In this document: in pieces, positions 10,517 to 18,595 of the stretch
How positions within the stretch are numbered: the first letter of the stretch is position 1
Layout: each line of letters starts with the position of its first letter
DNA from: Streptomyces sp. FH025
Lineage (GTDB): Bacteria > Actinomycetota > Actinomycetes > Streptomycetales > Streptomycetaceae
Length of the DNA: 36,239 nucleotides
NCBI RefSeq assembly: GCF_017427025.1
Contig: NZ_JAFLNG010000006.1
Span: 1 to 36,239, forward strand
Direction of reading: 5' to 3'
The notes under the pieces: model-generated
What the model was told of the DNA's origin: nothing
The model's input: only the letters and a program-made list of their open reading frames with translations
The model's database searches: none
Translations under genes and position numbers: made by a program

Positions 10517-12805
10517 ATGACCACCTCGCAGCACGACTCGCAGCACGACTCGAAGCACGAGCGGCAAGCGGACGCCTGGCACGGCTTCAAGGGCGGCCTC
10601 TGGCGCGACGCGATCGACGTCCGCGACTTCATCCAGCACAACTACACCCCGTACCAGGGCGACGCCGCCTTCCTCGCCGGCCCGACCGAGCGGACCCTGG
10701 CGGTGTGGCGGCAGATCACCGACCGCTTCCCCGAGGAGCGCGCCAAGGGGGTGTACGACGTCGCGTACGACATCCCCGCCGGCATCACCGCCCACGCGCC
10801 CGGATACATCGACCGCGAGCGGGAGCTGATCGTCGGCCTCCAGACCGACGCCCCGCTCAAGCGCGCGATCATGCCCAACGGCGGCTGGCGGATGGTCGCG
10901 GGCGCGCTGAGGACCTACGGCTACCCCGTCCCGCCCGAGCTGGAGAAGGTCTTCACCCGGTACCGCAAGACCCACAACGACGGCGTGTTCGACGCCTACA
11001 CCCCCGAGATCCTCGCCGCCCGCAAGGCCGGCATCATCACGGGCCTGCCCGACGCCTACGGCCGGGGGCGGATCATCGGCGACTACCGCCGCGTCGCGCT
11101 CTACGGCGTGGACCGTCTGATCGAGGTCAAGCGGGCCGAGAAGGCCGAGCTGAACGCCGCGCCCGCCGACCCGGCGCGGCTGGAGGAGGTCATCCGCGAG
11201 CGCGAGGAACTCGCCGAGCAGATCCGGGCCCTGGGCGAGCTCAAGCAGATGGCCGCGAACTACGGCTACGACCTCTCCGGCCCGGCCCGCACCGGCCGGG
11301 AGGCGATCCAGTGGCTGTACTTCGCCTACCTGGCGGCGGTCAAGGAGCAGAACGGCGCCGCGATGTCGCTCGGCCGCACCTCGACCTTCCTCGACGTCTA
11401 CCTCCAACGAGACCTCGCCGAGGGTGTGCTGACCGAGCGTCAGGCACAGGAGCTGATCGACGACTTCGTCATCAAGCTGCGGATCGTCCGCTTCCTGCGC
11501 ACCCCCGAGTACGACGAGCTGTTCTCCGGGGACCCGACCTGGGTCACCGAGTCGATCGGCGGCATCGGCGAGGACGGCCGCACCCTGGTCACCCGCACGT
11601 CCTTCCGCTACCTCCAGACCCTCTACAACCTCGGCCCGGCACCCGAGCCGAACCTGACCGTCTTCTGGTCGCCGCAACTGCCCGGCGGGTTCAAGGAGTT
11701 CTGCGCCAAGGTGTCCATCGACACCTCCAGCATCCAGTACGAGTCGGACGAGCTGATGCGCCCGCACTTCGGCGACGACACCGCCATCGCCTGCTGCGTC
11801 TCCGCGATGCCGGTCGGCCGGCAGATGCAGCTCTTCGGCGCCCGGGTCAACCTCGCCAAGACCCTGCTCTACGCGATCAACGGCGGACGCGACGAGATCT
11901 CCGGCGCCCAGGTCGGCGCGGCCACCGCGCCGGTCACCGGCGACGTGCTCGACTACGACGAGGTGCTCGCCCGCTTCGACGAGCAGATGGAGTGGCTCGC
12001 CGAGGCGTACGTGCACGCGCTGAACGTCATCCACTACATGCACGACAAGTACGCCTACGAGCGGCTGGAGATGGCCCTGCACGACCGGGACGTCCGCCGC
12101 ACGATGGCCTGCGGCATCGCCGGCCTCGCCGTGGCCGCCGACTCGCTCTCGGCGATCAGGTACGCGAAGGTCCGACCCGTGCGGGACGAGACCGGACTGG
12201 TGGTCGACTACCTGGTCGACGGCGAGTATCCGGCGTACGGCAACAACGACGACCGGGCCGACGGGATCGCCGTCCGGCTGGTCGAGGAGTTCATGGAGAA
12301 GGTGCGCAAGCACCCCACCTACCGGGGCGCCGAGCACACCCAGTCCGTGCTGACCATCACCTCCAACGTCGTCTACGGCAAGAAGACCGGCAACACCCCC
12401 GACGGCCGCCGGGCCGGCGAGCCGTTCTCCCCCGGCGCCAACCCGATGAACGGACGCGACCGCCACGGTTTCGTCGCCAGTGCCCTGTCGGTCGCCAAGC
12501 TCCCCTACGACCACGCCGAGGACGGCATCTCGCTCACCAACACCGTCACGCCCGACGCGCTCGGCCGCACGGACGAGGAGCGGGCCGCCAACCTGGTCGG
12601 CATCCTGGACGGCTACACCACCTGCCGCGGCTTCCACATGAACGTCAACGTCCTCGACCGGGACACCCTCCTGGACGCCATGGACCACCCGGAGAAGTAC
12701 CCCCAGCTGACCATCCGCGTCAGCGGCTACGCGGTCAACTTCGTCCGCCTCACCCGCGAGCAGCAGCTCGACGTGATCGGCCGCACCTTCCACGACGCGC
12801 TGTAG
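10517..12805 (+). CDS. pflB: Pyruvate formate-lyase (glycyl radical enzyme)
   Basis: A 762-residue enzyme that splits pyruvate with CoA into acetyl-CoA and formate. It has the paired catalytic cysteines in AIACCVSAM (Cys426, Cys427; 418/419 in E. coli) and the C-terminal glycyl radical site [12 protein letters not shown] (Gly737). The substrate-domain blocks [18 protein letters not shown] and [20 protein letters not shown] mark it as true PflB rather than a diol dehydratase or choline lyase relative. The ATG at 10517 has AGGA seven bases upstream and overlaps nothing. The N terminus carries a short Gln-His-Asp-Ser repeat made by three 12-bp tandem copies (10526-10561), an extension not typical of the family. 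The radical is destroyed by oxygen, so the enzyme should work only under anoxia. It is followed by its activase. Confidence 0.95.
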   Translation: MTTSQHDSQHDSKHERQADAWHGFKGGLWRDAIDVRDFIQHNYTPYQGDAAFLAGPTERTLAVWRQITDRFPEERAKGVYDVAYDIPAGITAHAPGYIDRERELIVGLQTDAPLKRAIMPNGGWRMVAGALRTYGYPVPPELEKVFTRYRKTHNDGVFDAYTPEILAARKAGIITGLPDAYGRGRIIGDYRRVALYGVDRLIEVKRAEKAELNAAPADPARLEEVIREREELAEQIRALGELKQMAANYGYDLSGPARTGREAIQWLYFAYLAAVKEQNGAAMSLGRTSTFLDVYLQRDLAEGVLTERQAQELIDDFVIKLRIVRFLRTPEYDELFSGDPTWVTESIGGIGEDGRTLVTRTSFRYLQTLYNLGPAPEPNLTVFWSPQLPGGFKEFCAKVSIDTSSIQYESDELMRPHFGDDTAIACCVSAMPVGRQMQLFGARVNLAKTLLYAINGGRDEISGAQVGAATAPVTGDVLDYDEVLARFDEQMEWLAEAYVHALNVIHYMHDKYAYERLEMALHDRDVRRTMACGIAGLAVAADSLSAIRYAKVRPVRDETGLVVDYLVDGEYPAYGNNDDRADGIAVRLVEEFMEKVRKHPTYRGAEHTQSVLTITSNVVYGKKTGNTPDGRRAGEPFSPGANPMNGRDRHGFVASALSVAKLPYDHAEDGISLTNTVTPDALGRTDEERAANLVGILDGYTTCRGFHMNVNVLDRDTLLDAMDHPEKYPQLTIRVSGYAVNFVRLTREQQLDVIGRTFHDAL
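10526..10561 (+). repeat. Three 12-bp tandem copies at the pflB 5' end
   Basis: TCGCAGCACGAC occurs at 10526-10537 and 10538-10549, and a third copy TCGAAGCACGAG at 10550-10561. It encodes [12 protein letters not shown] just after the start codon, in a non-conserved tail of PflB. Confidence 0.85.
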
Positions 12806-12823
12806 CAGCACCCACCACCCGCA

Positions 12824-12865
12824 CGCGGTGCCGACGCCTCCCCGACCACGGGCGTCGGCACCGCG
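12824..12865 (+). other. Intercistronic hairpin between pflB and pflA
   Basis: Arms 12824-12838 and 12851-12865 form a perfect 15-bp stem (CGCGGTGCCGACGCC paired with its complement) with a 12-base loop. It lies 18 bases after the pflB stop and just before the pflA ribosome binding site AAGGAG at 12875-12880. It could act as a partial terminator or mRNA-end stabiliser, giving more PflB than activase, or as a Rho-independent stop if pflA has its own promoter. Confidence 0.75.
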
Positions 12866-12890
12866 CTCCCGTGCAAGGAGAACCGCCACC

Positions 12891-13703
12891 ATGGCCGAAC
12901 CCGCCGTACCCCCAGAACCGGCCGAACGAGCCGTACCCGCCGTCACCCTGGCCGGCGCCGCCACCCGGCGCGCGGTGACGGGCATGCTGCACTCCTGGGA
13001 CCTGTCCACCGGCGTCGACGGCCCCGGCACCCGCTTCGTCGCCTTCCTGGCCGGCTGCCCGCTGCGCTGCCTGTACTGCCACAACCCCGACACCCGGAAC
13101 ATGCGCGACGGCCGCCGCGCCTCGGCCGACGAGATCGTCCAGGAGGCCGCCAAGTACACCGAGTTCATCCACGCCTCCGGCGGAGGCGCCACCATCAGCG
13201 GCGGCGAGCCGCTCCTCCAGCCCGTCCTCAGCGGCGAACTGCTCCACCGCTTCAAGCACGAACTCGGCCTGCACACCGCACTGGACACCTCCGGCTTCCT
13301 CGGCGCCCGCGCCACCGACGCGCTGCTCGCCGACACCGACCTCGTCCTGCTCGACATCAAGTCCTGGGACCACTCGCTCTACCGGCACGTGACCGGCCGG
13401 AAGCTCGCCCCCACCCTGGACTTCGCCCGCCGCCTGGCCGACCTCGGGAAGGAGGTCTGGGTGCGGTTCGTCCTCGTTCCCCACCTGACCGACGCCACCG
13501 AGAACGTCGAGGGCGTCGCCGCCTTCACCGCCTCCCTCGGCAACGTCACCCGCGTCGACGTGCTGCCCTTCCACAAGCTCGGCGCCGCCAAGTGGCGCGC
13601 GCTCGGCCTCGACTTCACGCTCGCCGACACCCCCACGCCGACCGCCGACCAGACGGCCGCGGCCCGGGCGGTCTTCACCGCTCACGGCCTGTACGCCGTC
13701 TGA
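12891..13703 (+). CDS. pflA: Pyruvate formate-lyase activating enzyme (radical SAM)
   Basis: A 270-residue radical SAM protein that installs the glycyl radical on PflB. The iron-sulfur motif is GCPLRCLYCHNPD (Cys56, Cys60, Cys63: CX3CX2C), preceded by the family segment STGVDGPGTRFVAFLAG. Further marks are ATISGGEPLLQ (the SAM-binding GGE), HTALDTSGF, DLVLLDIKSWD and the C-terminal VDVLPFHKLGAAKW. No extra ferredoxin-like cysteine cluster is present, which separates it from glycerol dehydratase-type activases. The ATG at 12891 has AAGGAG ten bases upstream; the first 30 residues are Ala/Pro-rich and not conserved. It is the third gene of the fermentation operon and ends at a strong hairpin. 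Confidence 0.95.
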   Translation: MAEPAVPPEPAERAVPAVTLAGAATRRAVTGMLHSWDLSTGVDGPGTRFVAFLAGCPLRCLYCHNPDTRNMRDGRRASADEIVQEAAKYTEFIHASGGGATISGGEPLLQPVLSGELLHRFKHELGLHTALDTSGFLGARATDALLADTDLVLLDIKSWDHSLYRHVTGRKLAPTLDFARRLADLGKEVWVRFVLVPHLTDATENVEGVAAFTASLGNVTRVDVLPFHKLGAAKWRALGLDFTLADTPTPTADQTAAARAVFTAHGLYAV

Positions 13704-13733
13704 CCGTACCCGCCTCAACAGGCCCGCACGACG

Positions 13734-13777
13734 CGCACTGGCCGGCCGCGACACCATCGTCGCGGCCGGCCAGCGCG
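13734..13777 (+). terminator. Hairpin terminator after pflA
   Basis: Arms 13738-13752 and 13759-13773 are a perfect 15-bp stem (CTGGCCGGCCGCGAC and its complement) with loop ACCATC. After one mismatch, three more base pairs extend it to 13734-13777. It lies 30 bases after the pflA stop. Confidence 0.88.
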
Positions 13778-13783
13778 GTTCGG

Positions 13784-13812
13784 GGAGGGCCGGGCCGTGG
13801 GCCCGGCCCTCC
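13784..13812 (-). terminator. Hairpin terminator after oleate hydratase 2
   Basis: Arms 13784-13796 and 13800-13812 form a perfect 13-bp stem (GGAGGGCCGGGCC) with a three-base loop, ending six bases before the stop codon of the minus-strand oleate hydratase. With the adjacent pflA hairpin it isolates the two convergent units. Confidence 0.8.
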
Positions 13813-13817
13813 GGAGG

Positions 13818-15386
13818 TCACTTGCGGTGCATGGTGTGCAGGGCCTGGGCCAGGACGTGTGCGTCGTGGTGGCCCTTGTGGACGGCCGGGGGCTGCTCGT
13901 CGAGGCCGAGGAGCCGTGCCACGGCGGTCCAGGCGGTGCGCACGGAGTACTCGACGGTGAAGACCACGTCGTCGGGCACTTCGGCGTACTGGCCGATGAA
14001 CGCGAGGTTGGTGGAGCCCTTCGGCACGACCTGCGGCCGGTCTCCGTGGCTGCGGACCAGGAACTGGCTGGTGATGTACGGCATCAGGCACGGGATGACG
14101 GTGGACGTCCCGGCGACGCGCTCCGCGGTGGCGGCATCGACGGCCAGGTGCTGGAGCACCTCCTGGAGGATCTCCGCGCCGGTGCACTCGCGCATGGGCT
14201 TGCGGACGTACGTCCCGACCGCATCGGGGAAGAGGCCGTAGCCCCACCAGACCGAGACGCCGTCGGGCTGGTGCTGGTAGACCGGCTGGCGGTTGACCAC
14301 GACGGTGAGCAGCCAGGGGGAGTCGGTGAGGGTGAGCAGGCCGCCCCGGCCGGTGGTGCGACCGGTGAACGCCTCCATCCAGTCGAGGAACGCCGGGTCC
14401 TTGGCGGTGACGGTGAAGGACTCCCAGGTGGAGTCCTCGACGCTGCGGTCGAAGACGTCCGGGTGGCCGAAGTCCTGGCGTCCGCGGGCGATCCGGTGCC
14501 ACAGCAGGAAGGAGTCGGGACTGAGGTCGGTGCGCGGGCGCTCGGGCGCGGCGGTGTGGGAACCGAGGACGGAGTCGGCGGTCATCGAGCCGTTGGTGAC
14601 GAACACCAGGTCCTCGGGGTCGACCGGCACGTCCGCGTGGGCGCCCGCGAAGAGGATGCGCTCGACCGTCGTGGCGGGCCCCGGCCGGAAGGAGAGGTCC
14701 GCGACGCGGCGGCCGGTGTGGAACCGTACGCCGTGCTCCCGCAGCCATGCCGTCAGCGGGCGGACGATCGAGTCGTACTGGTTGTACCGGGTGCGCTGGA
14801 TCCCGGACATGGTCTCGAACTCCGGGAACAGGTGCACGAAGCGCTTGAGGTAGCGCCGGAACTCGATCGCGCTGTGCCAGGGCTCGAACGCGAAGGTGGT
14901 GCACCACATGTACCAGAAGTCCGTACGGAAGAAGCCCTCCTCGAAGCAGTCGGTGATCCGCTTTCCGTCCAGCAGCCGCTCCGGTGTGGCCAGGCACGTG
15001 ACCAGTTCCAGGCGGTGCCGCTCGGAGAAGCCCATGGTGTGCCCGTCCACGATCACGCCGCCCGCGCGCACCAGGCGGGCCGCGTCGTCCCACGGGGACT
15101 CCTCGTAGGAGTCGTGGATGTCCTGGGTCGCCGACTTCGACGGGTCGTCCAGGGACGGGATGCCCGACAGCAGGTCGTAGGTGCAGCGGAACTGCGCCTC
15201 GAACATCCGCCCACCGCGCATCGTGTAGCCGGCCTCCGGTGTGCCGCCCGCGTCGAGGCTGCCGCCGAGCTCCTCCTGCGCCTCGAACACGTGGATGTCG
15301 CCGCCGGCGAAGCCGCCGTCACGGATCAGGAACGCCGCCGCGGACAGTGCGGCGATGCCGCCGCCGACCAGGTACGCCTTTGCCAT
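13818..15386 (-). CDS. ohyA: Oleate hydratase / MCRA family FAD-dependent fatty acid hydratase (copy 2)
   Basis: A 522-residue paralogue of the protein at 4893-6503. It shows the same landmarks: AYLVGGGIAALSAAAFLIRDG at the N terminus, RGGRMFE, FWYMWCTTFAFEPWHSAIE, TRYNQYDSIVRPL, TDSPWLLTVVVNRQP, LMPYITSQF and GQYAEVPDDVVFTVEYSVR. The two copies differ at many positions, so this is not a recent duplication. The start at 15386 is well supported: GAGGAG lies seven bases upstream and the protein begins MAKAYLVGGG, exactly at the dinucleotide fold. Like copy 1 it is divergent from a USP gene. Both copies of the family flank the adhE-pflBA operon, which suggests a membrane-lipid or fatty-acid role under the same low-oxygen condition. 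Substrate range cannot be read from sequence. Confidence 0.9.
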   Translation of the reverse strand: MAKAYLVGGGIAALSAAAFLIRDGGFAGGDIHVFEAQEELGGSLDAGGTPEAGYTMRGGRMFEAQFRCTYDLLSGIPSLDDPSKSATQDIHDSYEESPWDDAARLVRAGGVIVDGHTMGFSERHRLELVTCLATPERLLDGKRITDCFEEGFFRTDFWYMWCTTFAFEPWHSAIEFRRYLKRFVHLFPEFETMSGIQRTRYNQYDSIVRPLTAWLREHGVRFHTGRRVADLSFRPGPATTVERILFAGAHADVPVDPEDLVFVTNGSMTADSVLGSHTAAPERPRTDLSPDSFLLWHRIARGRQDFGHPDVFDRSVEDSTWESFTVTAKDPAFLDWMEAFTGRTTGRGGLLTLTDSPWLLTVVVNRQPVYQHQPDGVSVWWGYGLFPDAVGTYVRKPMRECTGAEILQEVLQHLAVDAATAERVAGTSTVIPCLMPYITSQFLVRSHGDRPQVVPKGSTNLAFIGQYAEVPDDVVFTVEYSVRTAWTAVARLLGLDEQPPAVHKGHHDAHVLAQALHTMHRK

Positions 15387-15527
15387 CGTCCAACTCCTCA
15401 ACTCTGCCGCGCCGAAGCCGGTGTGCGTGCGCAGCCGGCCGGCTTTCGCGGCGCTCTGCCGATCGGGAACGGATCCCCCGAAACGGGATGCGATGTCAGC
15501 GTGCTCGCGGTCGCCGACCGGGTCTGT

Positions 15528-15541
15528 GGGCCATTGGTCAC
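15528..15541 (-). promoter_or_regulatory. Candidate DevR box facing oleate hydratase 2
   Basis: The minus strand reads GTGACCAATGGCCC, with the symmetric GACC-N3-GGCC core of the adhE box but different central bases (10 of 14 identical). It lies 142 bp upstream of the oleate hydratase 2 start. It is a weaker candidate than the one at 15658-15671. Confidence 0.35.
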
Positions 15542-15657
15542 CTGTGGCGGCGCAACGGTCCCGGTCCGTCCGGGACCGGGCATCGGTTCTGCCTGACGGT
15601 ACGTCAGAAACCGTCCCCGGGGTGACCCGAGGGGCCCGGGCGGGCCAGGGCGGATCG

Positions 15658-15671
15658 GGGCTGAAGGTCCC
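15658..15671 (-). promoter_or_regulatory. Candidate DevR box upstream of USP 3
   Basis: The minus strand reads GGGACCTTCAGCCC, 13 of 14 identical to the adhE box. It lies 84 bp upstream of the USP 3 ATG. As a near-palindrome it could serve either direction. Confidence 0.6.
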
Positions 15672-15754
15672 GCCGGCAGGTTCCCCTCCGGCCCTTCGTC
15701 GGCGGACCCCGGTGGGAGGAGGCTTGAGGCAACAGCGAGAGAGGGAGGAACACC

Positions 15755-16216
15755 ATGACCGAGCAGAGTGGGGCGCCGCGCAGGATCGTGGTCGGTGTGG
15801 ACGGATCGCCGTCCTCGGTCGACGCACTGCGCTGGGCCGTCGACGAGGCCCGTGTGCGCGGCGCCGTGGTCGAGGCGGTCTCCGCCTGGCAGTACCAGGT
15901 GGCCGTCGGCTGGACCGTGCCGATCGTGCCCGAGGAGGACTTCTCCGACATCGCCCGCAAGGTCCTCGACAACGCGATCGCCGAGGTGGCCGATGCCGAG
16001 AACCCCGTCGAGATCCACCCCCACGTGGTGGAGGGCCTCGCCGCGGTCTCCCTGCTGACCGCGGCGCGGGACGCCGAACTGCTGGTCGTCGGCAGCCGGG
16101 GGCACGGCGGCTTCGCCGGCGTCCTGCTGGGGTCGGTCAGCCAGCACTGCGTCCAGCACGCGCCCTGCCCGGTCGTCGTCGTCCGCCACCACGAGGACCC
16201 GCGCCCCGTCAAGTGA
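15755..16216 (+). CDS. Single-domain universal stress protein (USP 3)
   Basis: A 153-residue UspA-fold protein. It begins RIVVGVDGSPSSVDALRWAVDEA and has the complete ATP-binding loop GSRGHGGFAGVLLGSVSQHC followed by APCPVVVVR, matching G-2x-G-9x-G-S. It is therefore likely to bind ATP, unlike the second domains of USP 1 and USP 2. The ATG at 15755 has GGGAGG upstream. The CBS-BON gene follows after 37 bases on the same strand, so the two probably form an operon. M. tuberculosis has similar dormancy-linked USP and CBS proteins (Rv2623, Rv2626c). Confidence 0.92.
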   Translation: MTEQSGAPRRIVVGVDGSPSSVDALRWAVDEARVRGAVVEAVSAWQYQVAVGWTVPIVPEEDFSDIARKVLDNAIAEVADAENPVEIHPHVVEGLAAVSLLTAARDAELLVVGSRGHGGFAGVLLGSVSQHCVQHAPCPVVVVRHHEDPRPVK

Positions 16217-16253
16217 CCGCCCCGCCGAACCCACCGGAAGGAGATGACCGGCC

Positions 16254-16928
16254 ATGAAGCACCGGATCGTGGGGGAGCTGATGACCCACGCCGTCGTCCA
16301 CGTGCGGCCCGACACCGGGTTCAAGGAGATTGCCCGGCTCCTCGCCGAGCACGACATCACCTCCGTCCCCGTCCTGGACCGCGACGACCGGCCCGTCGGC
16401 CTGGTCTCCGAGGCCGACCTGCTGCCCAACGAGGCCGCCCAGGAGGACCCCACGGGCCTGCTGCTCACCCCGGCCCTGCCGCCGCGCGACCACGCCCGCA
16501 GCCGGGCGACCACCGCCGAGGGCCTGATGACCAGCCCGGCCGTCTGCGCCCGGCCCGAGTGGACCGTGGTGGAGGCCGCCCGCCTGATGCGGGCCCGAGG
16601 CCTCAAGCGCCTGCCCGTCGTCGACGAGGCCGGACGGCTGATCGGCATCGTCAGCCGCAGCGACCTGCTCCGGGTCTTCCTGCGGCACGACCGGGCCATC
16701 CGCGAGGAGATCCGCCAGGACGTCCTCGACCGCACCCTGGGGCTGGACCCGGACGGCGTCGACGTCCAGGTGCGGGACGGCCGGGTCACCGTGACCGGTA
16801 CGGTCGAGCGCCGCGCCCTGGTGACGGTGGTGGAACGGCTCTGCCGGAGCGTGGACGGCGTCGTCGACGTCACCTGCCACCTCGGCCACCGCACGGACGA
16901 CACCGCCGTCCCGCACCCGGTCCGCTGA
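16254..16928 (+). CDS. CBS-pair and BON domain protein
   Basis: A 224-residue cytoplasmic protein. CBS domain 1 (about 8-65: VGELMTHAVVHVRPDTGFKEIARLLAEHDITSVPVLD..RPVGLVSEADLL) and CBS domain 2 (about 88-145: LMTSPAVCARPEWTVVEAARLM..KRLPVVDEAGRLIGIVSRSDLL) form a Bateman module that may bind adenine nucleotides. A BON domain follows (about 150-212), with VDVQVRDGRVTVTGTVERRALV and VDGVVDVTCHL. CBS-BON proteins are common beside USPs in actinomycetes; the CBS pair recalls hypoxic response protein 1 (Rv2626c), which lacks BON. The ATG at 16254 has AAGGAG ten bases upstream. The stop codon lies in the arm of a nested hairpin. Confidence 0.9.
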   Translation: MKHRIVGELMTHAVVHVRPDTGFKEIARLLAEHDITSVPVLDRDDRPVGLVSEADLLPNEAAQEDPTGLLLTPALPPRDHARSRATTAEGLMTSPAVCARPEWTVVEAARLMRARGLKRLPVVDEAGRLIGIVSRSDLLRVFLRHDRAIREEIRQDVLDRTLGLDPDGVDVQVRDGRVTVTGTVERRALVTVVERLCRSVDGVVDVTCHLGHRTDDTAVPHPVR

Positions 16929-17000
16929 GGCGGCCCACACCGGCCGGAGCCCGGCGCCCCGAGTCATGGGCGCCGGGCTCCGGGCTGTGCGGGCCGCCTC
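16927..17000. terminator. Nested bidirectional terminator with embedded stop codons
   Basis: Inner arms 16944-16959 and 16968-16983 pair perfectly over 16 bp around an 8-base loop. Outer arms 16927-16936 (GAGGCGGCCC) and 16991-17000 are a perfect 10-bp pair. The outer arms overlap the stop codon of the CBS-BON gene (16926-16928) on one side and the ABC permease stop (16999-17001) on the other. Confidence 0.85.
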
Positions 17001-17736
17001 AGGCCGTGCGGCGTCGCAGGGTGGCGGCGCCCAGCGCCAGCGCCGCGGCGGCGCAGCCGAGGACGAGCAGCAGGTCCGCGACCGTCCCGCCGGTGAGGCC
17101 GGATCGGGTGGTGATGGCGTTCATCGCATCGACGGCGTAGGACAGCGGAAGGGCGTCCGAGAGGGCGTGGAGCCAGCCGGACATCTCCGCGCGGGGGGTG
17201 AACAGCCCGCACAGCAGGAGCTGTGGCAGCAGGAAGGCGGGCAGGAACTGCACGGCCTGGAACTCGGTGGTGGCGAAGGCCGAGACGAACAGGCCCAGCG
17301 CCATGCCCAGCAGTCCGTCGGCGACGGCCATGGCGAGCAGCATCCAGGTCGGGCCCGCCACCGTGAGACCGAGCAGGCCGACCGTCAGACCGAAGGCGAG
17401 CAGGCCCTGCACGAGGGCCACCAGGCCGAAGGCGAGGGCGTAGCCGACCAGCAGGTCCAGTTTTCCCAGGGGCATGGTGAGGAGCCGCTCCAGGGTGCCG
17501 CCGGTCCGTTCGCGGAGCGTGGCGACGGCGGTGACCACGAACATCACCAGCAGCGGGAAGACACCGAGCACCGGGGCCCCGATCCGGTCGAAGACCTCCG
17601 GCCGGCCGTCGTAGACGTACTTGAGCAGGGTGATCAGCAGGCAGGGGACCCCCAGCATCAGGGCCACCGTGCGCGGGTCGTGGCGCAGTTGGAGCAGGAC
17701 GCGACGGGCGGTGGCGAGGGTTCGGCGCGGATTCAC
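16999..17736 (-). CDS. ABC-2 type transporter permease
   Basis: A 245-residue membrane protein of the ABC-2 (drug/polysaccharide/lipid exporter) family with about six hydrophobic segments: ALMLGVPCLLITLLKYV, VLGVFPLLVMFVVTAVA, the YALAFGLVALVQGLLAFG segment, MLLAMAVADGLLGMALGLF, QFLPAFLLPQLLLCGLF and, near the C terminus, LLLVLGCAAAALALGA. The family motif RERTGGTLERLLTMPLGKLDLLVGY is present after the second segment. It forms the membrane channel for the ATPase at 17733-18557. The GTG at 17736 overlaps that gene's TGA stop (GTGA), so translation is coupled; AAAGG lies eight bases upstream. The exported substrate is not evident. The unit begins with an Rv1733c-like gene and so may be controlled by the dormancy regulator. 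Confidence 0.88.
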   Translation of the reverse strand: MNPRRTLATARRVLLQLRHDPRTVALMLGVPCLLITLLKYVYDGRPEVFDRIGAPVLGVFPLLVMFVVTAVATLRERTGGTLERLLTMPLGKLDLLVGYALAFGLVALVQGLLAFGLTVGLLGLTVAGPTWMLLAMAVADGLLGMALGLFVSAFATTEFQAVQFLPAFLLPQLLLCGLFTPRAEMSGWLHALSDALPLSYAVDAMNAITTRSGLTGGTVADLLLVLGCAAAALALGAATLRRRTA

Positions 17737-18557
17737 CGTGGTGCCTTTCCGGAGAGTGGGGCCTCGTGGGCCGTGCTGTCCCCGGCCGGGGAGGCGGAGC
17801 CGGTCACGAGCCGGAGGAACGCCTGCTCGACGTCCGGCGCACCCGTCGCCGTCAGGAGTCCGGCCGGGGTGTCGTCGGCGAGCAGCCGGCCGTCGCGCAT
17901 CAGCAGCAGCCGGGTGCACCGCTCGGCCTCGTCCATGACGTGGCTGGAGACCAGCAGGGTGGTCCCTCCGGCCGCGAGGCGGTGGAACAGGTGCCACAGG
18001 TCCTGACGCAGCACCGGGTCGAGGCCGACCGTCGGCTCGTCCAGCACCAGCAGCTCGGGCGTTCCCAGCAGGGCCGCCGCCAGTGAGACCCGGGCGCGCT
18101 GGCCGCCGGAGAGCCGCCCGACCAGGTCCCTCTCCCTGCCCCGCAACCCGACCTGCTCCAGGGTGCGTGACGGGTCGTCGCGCGGGGCGCCCAGGACGTC
18201 GGCGTAGTACCGCAGGTTCTCCGCCACGCTCAGGTCGGCGTACACGGACGGGGCCTGGGTGACGTAGCCGATCCGGCTGCGCAGCTCCGGGCTTCCCGCG
18301 TCGGCGCCGAGCACCTGGACCCGTCCCGCCTCGACCTTCTGCACGCCCACGACCGCCCGCAGCAGCGTGGTCTTCCCGCAACCGCTGGGCCCCAGCAGGC
18401 CGGTGACCGAGCCGCGCTCGACGTCCAGGTCGAGCCCGTGGAGCACGGTCCGGCCTCCGCGGGACACCCGCAGGCCCCGGACCGCGACGGCCGGGGGCCC
18501 CGGCGGGCCGTCGTCGGCGGTCCGGCCGCCGGGGTCGGGTCGCTCCGTGCTCGCCAT
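17733..18557 (-). CDS. ABC transporter ATP-binding protein
   Basis: A 274-residue ATPase of the ABC-2 exporter class. It has Walker A GPSGCGKTT (about 56-64), the Q-loop YVTQAPSVY, signature LSGGQRARVSLA, Walker B LLVLDEPTVGLDP and H-loop SSHVMDEAERC. All catalytic motifs are intact. The first 25 residues are a Pro/Gly/Asp-rich tail without homology. The ATG at 18557 has GGGAG six bases upstream. It lies 38 bases after the Rv1733c-like gene and overlaps the permease by four bases, so the three are one operon on the minus strand. Confidence 0.92.
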   Translation of the reverse strand: MASTERPDPGGRTADDGPPGPPAVAVRGLRVSRGGRTVLHGLDLDVERGSVTGLLGPSGCGKTTLLRAVVGVQKVEAGRVQVLGADAGSPELRSRIGYVTQAPSVYADLSVAENLRYYADVLGAPRDDPSRTLEQVGLRGRERDLVGRLSGGQRARVSLAAALLGTPELLVLDEPTVGLDPVLRQDLWHLFHRLAAGGTTLLVSSHVMDEAERCTRLLLMRDGRLLADDTPAGLLTATGAPDVEQAFLRLVTGSASPAGDSTAHEAPLSGKAPR

Positions 18558-18595
18558 GGCGGCTCCCTTTTTCGAAGTCCTCGTGTGCCGGCCGG

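Larger units (their letters stand above)
15387..15754. other. 368-base divergent control region, oleate hydratase 2 / USP 3
   Basis: No gene is credible here. It holds two 14-bp DevR-like boxes (15528-15541 facing left and 15658-15671) and a 9-bp inverted repeat, CGGTCCCGG / CCGGGACCG, at 15556-15578 around TCCGT. The word CGGGACCGGG within it also occurs in the equivalent region of copy 1 (6630-6639). Open frames crossing it are high-GC extensions of the hydratase frame. Confidence 0.55.

Noticed and set aside
4893-16216. Recent segmental duplication of the oleate hydratase-USP module
   Set aside because: The two hydratases differ at many positions and the USPs have different domain numbers, so any duplication is old or the modules assembled separately.
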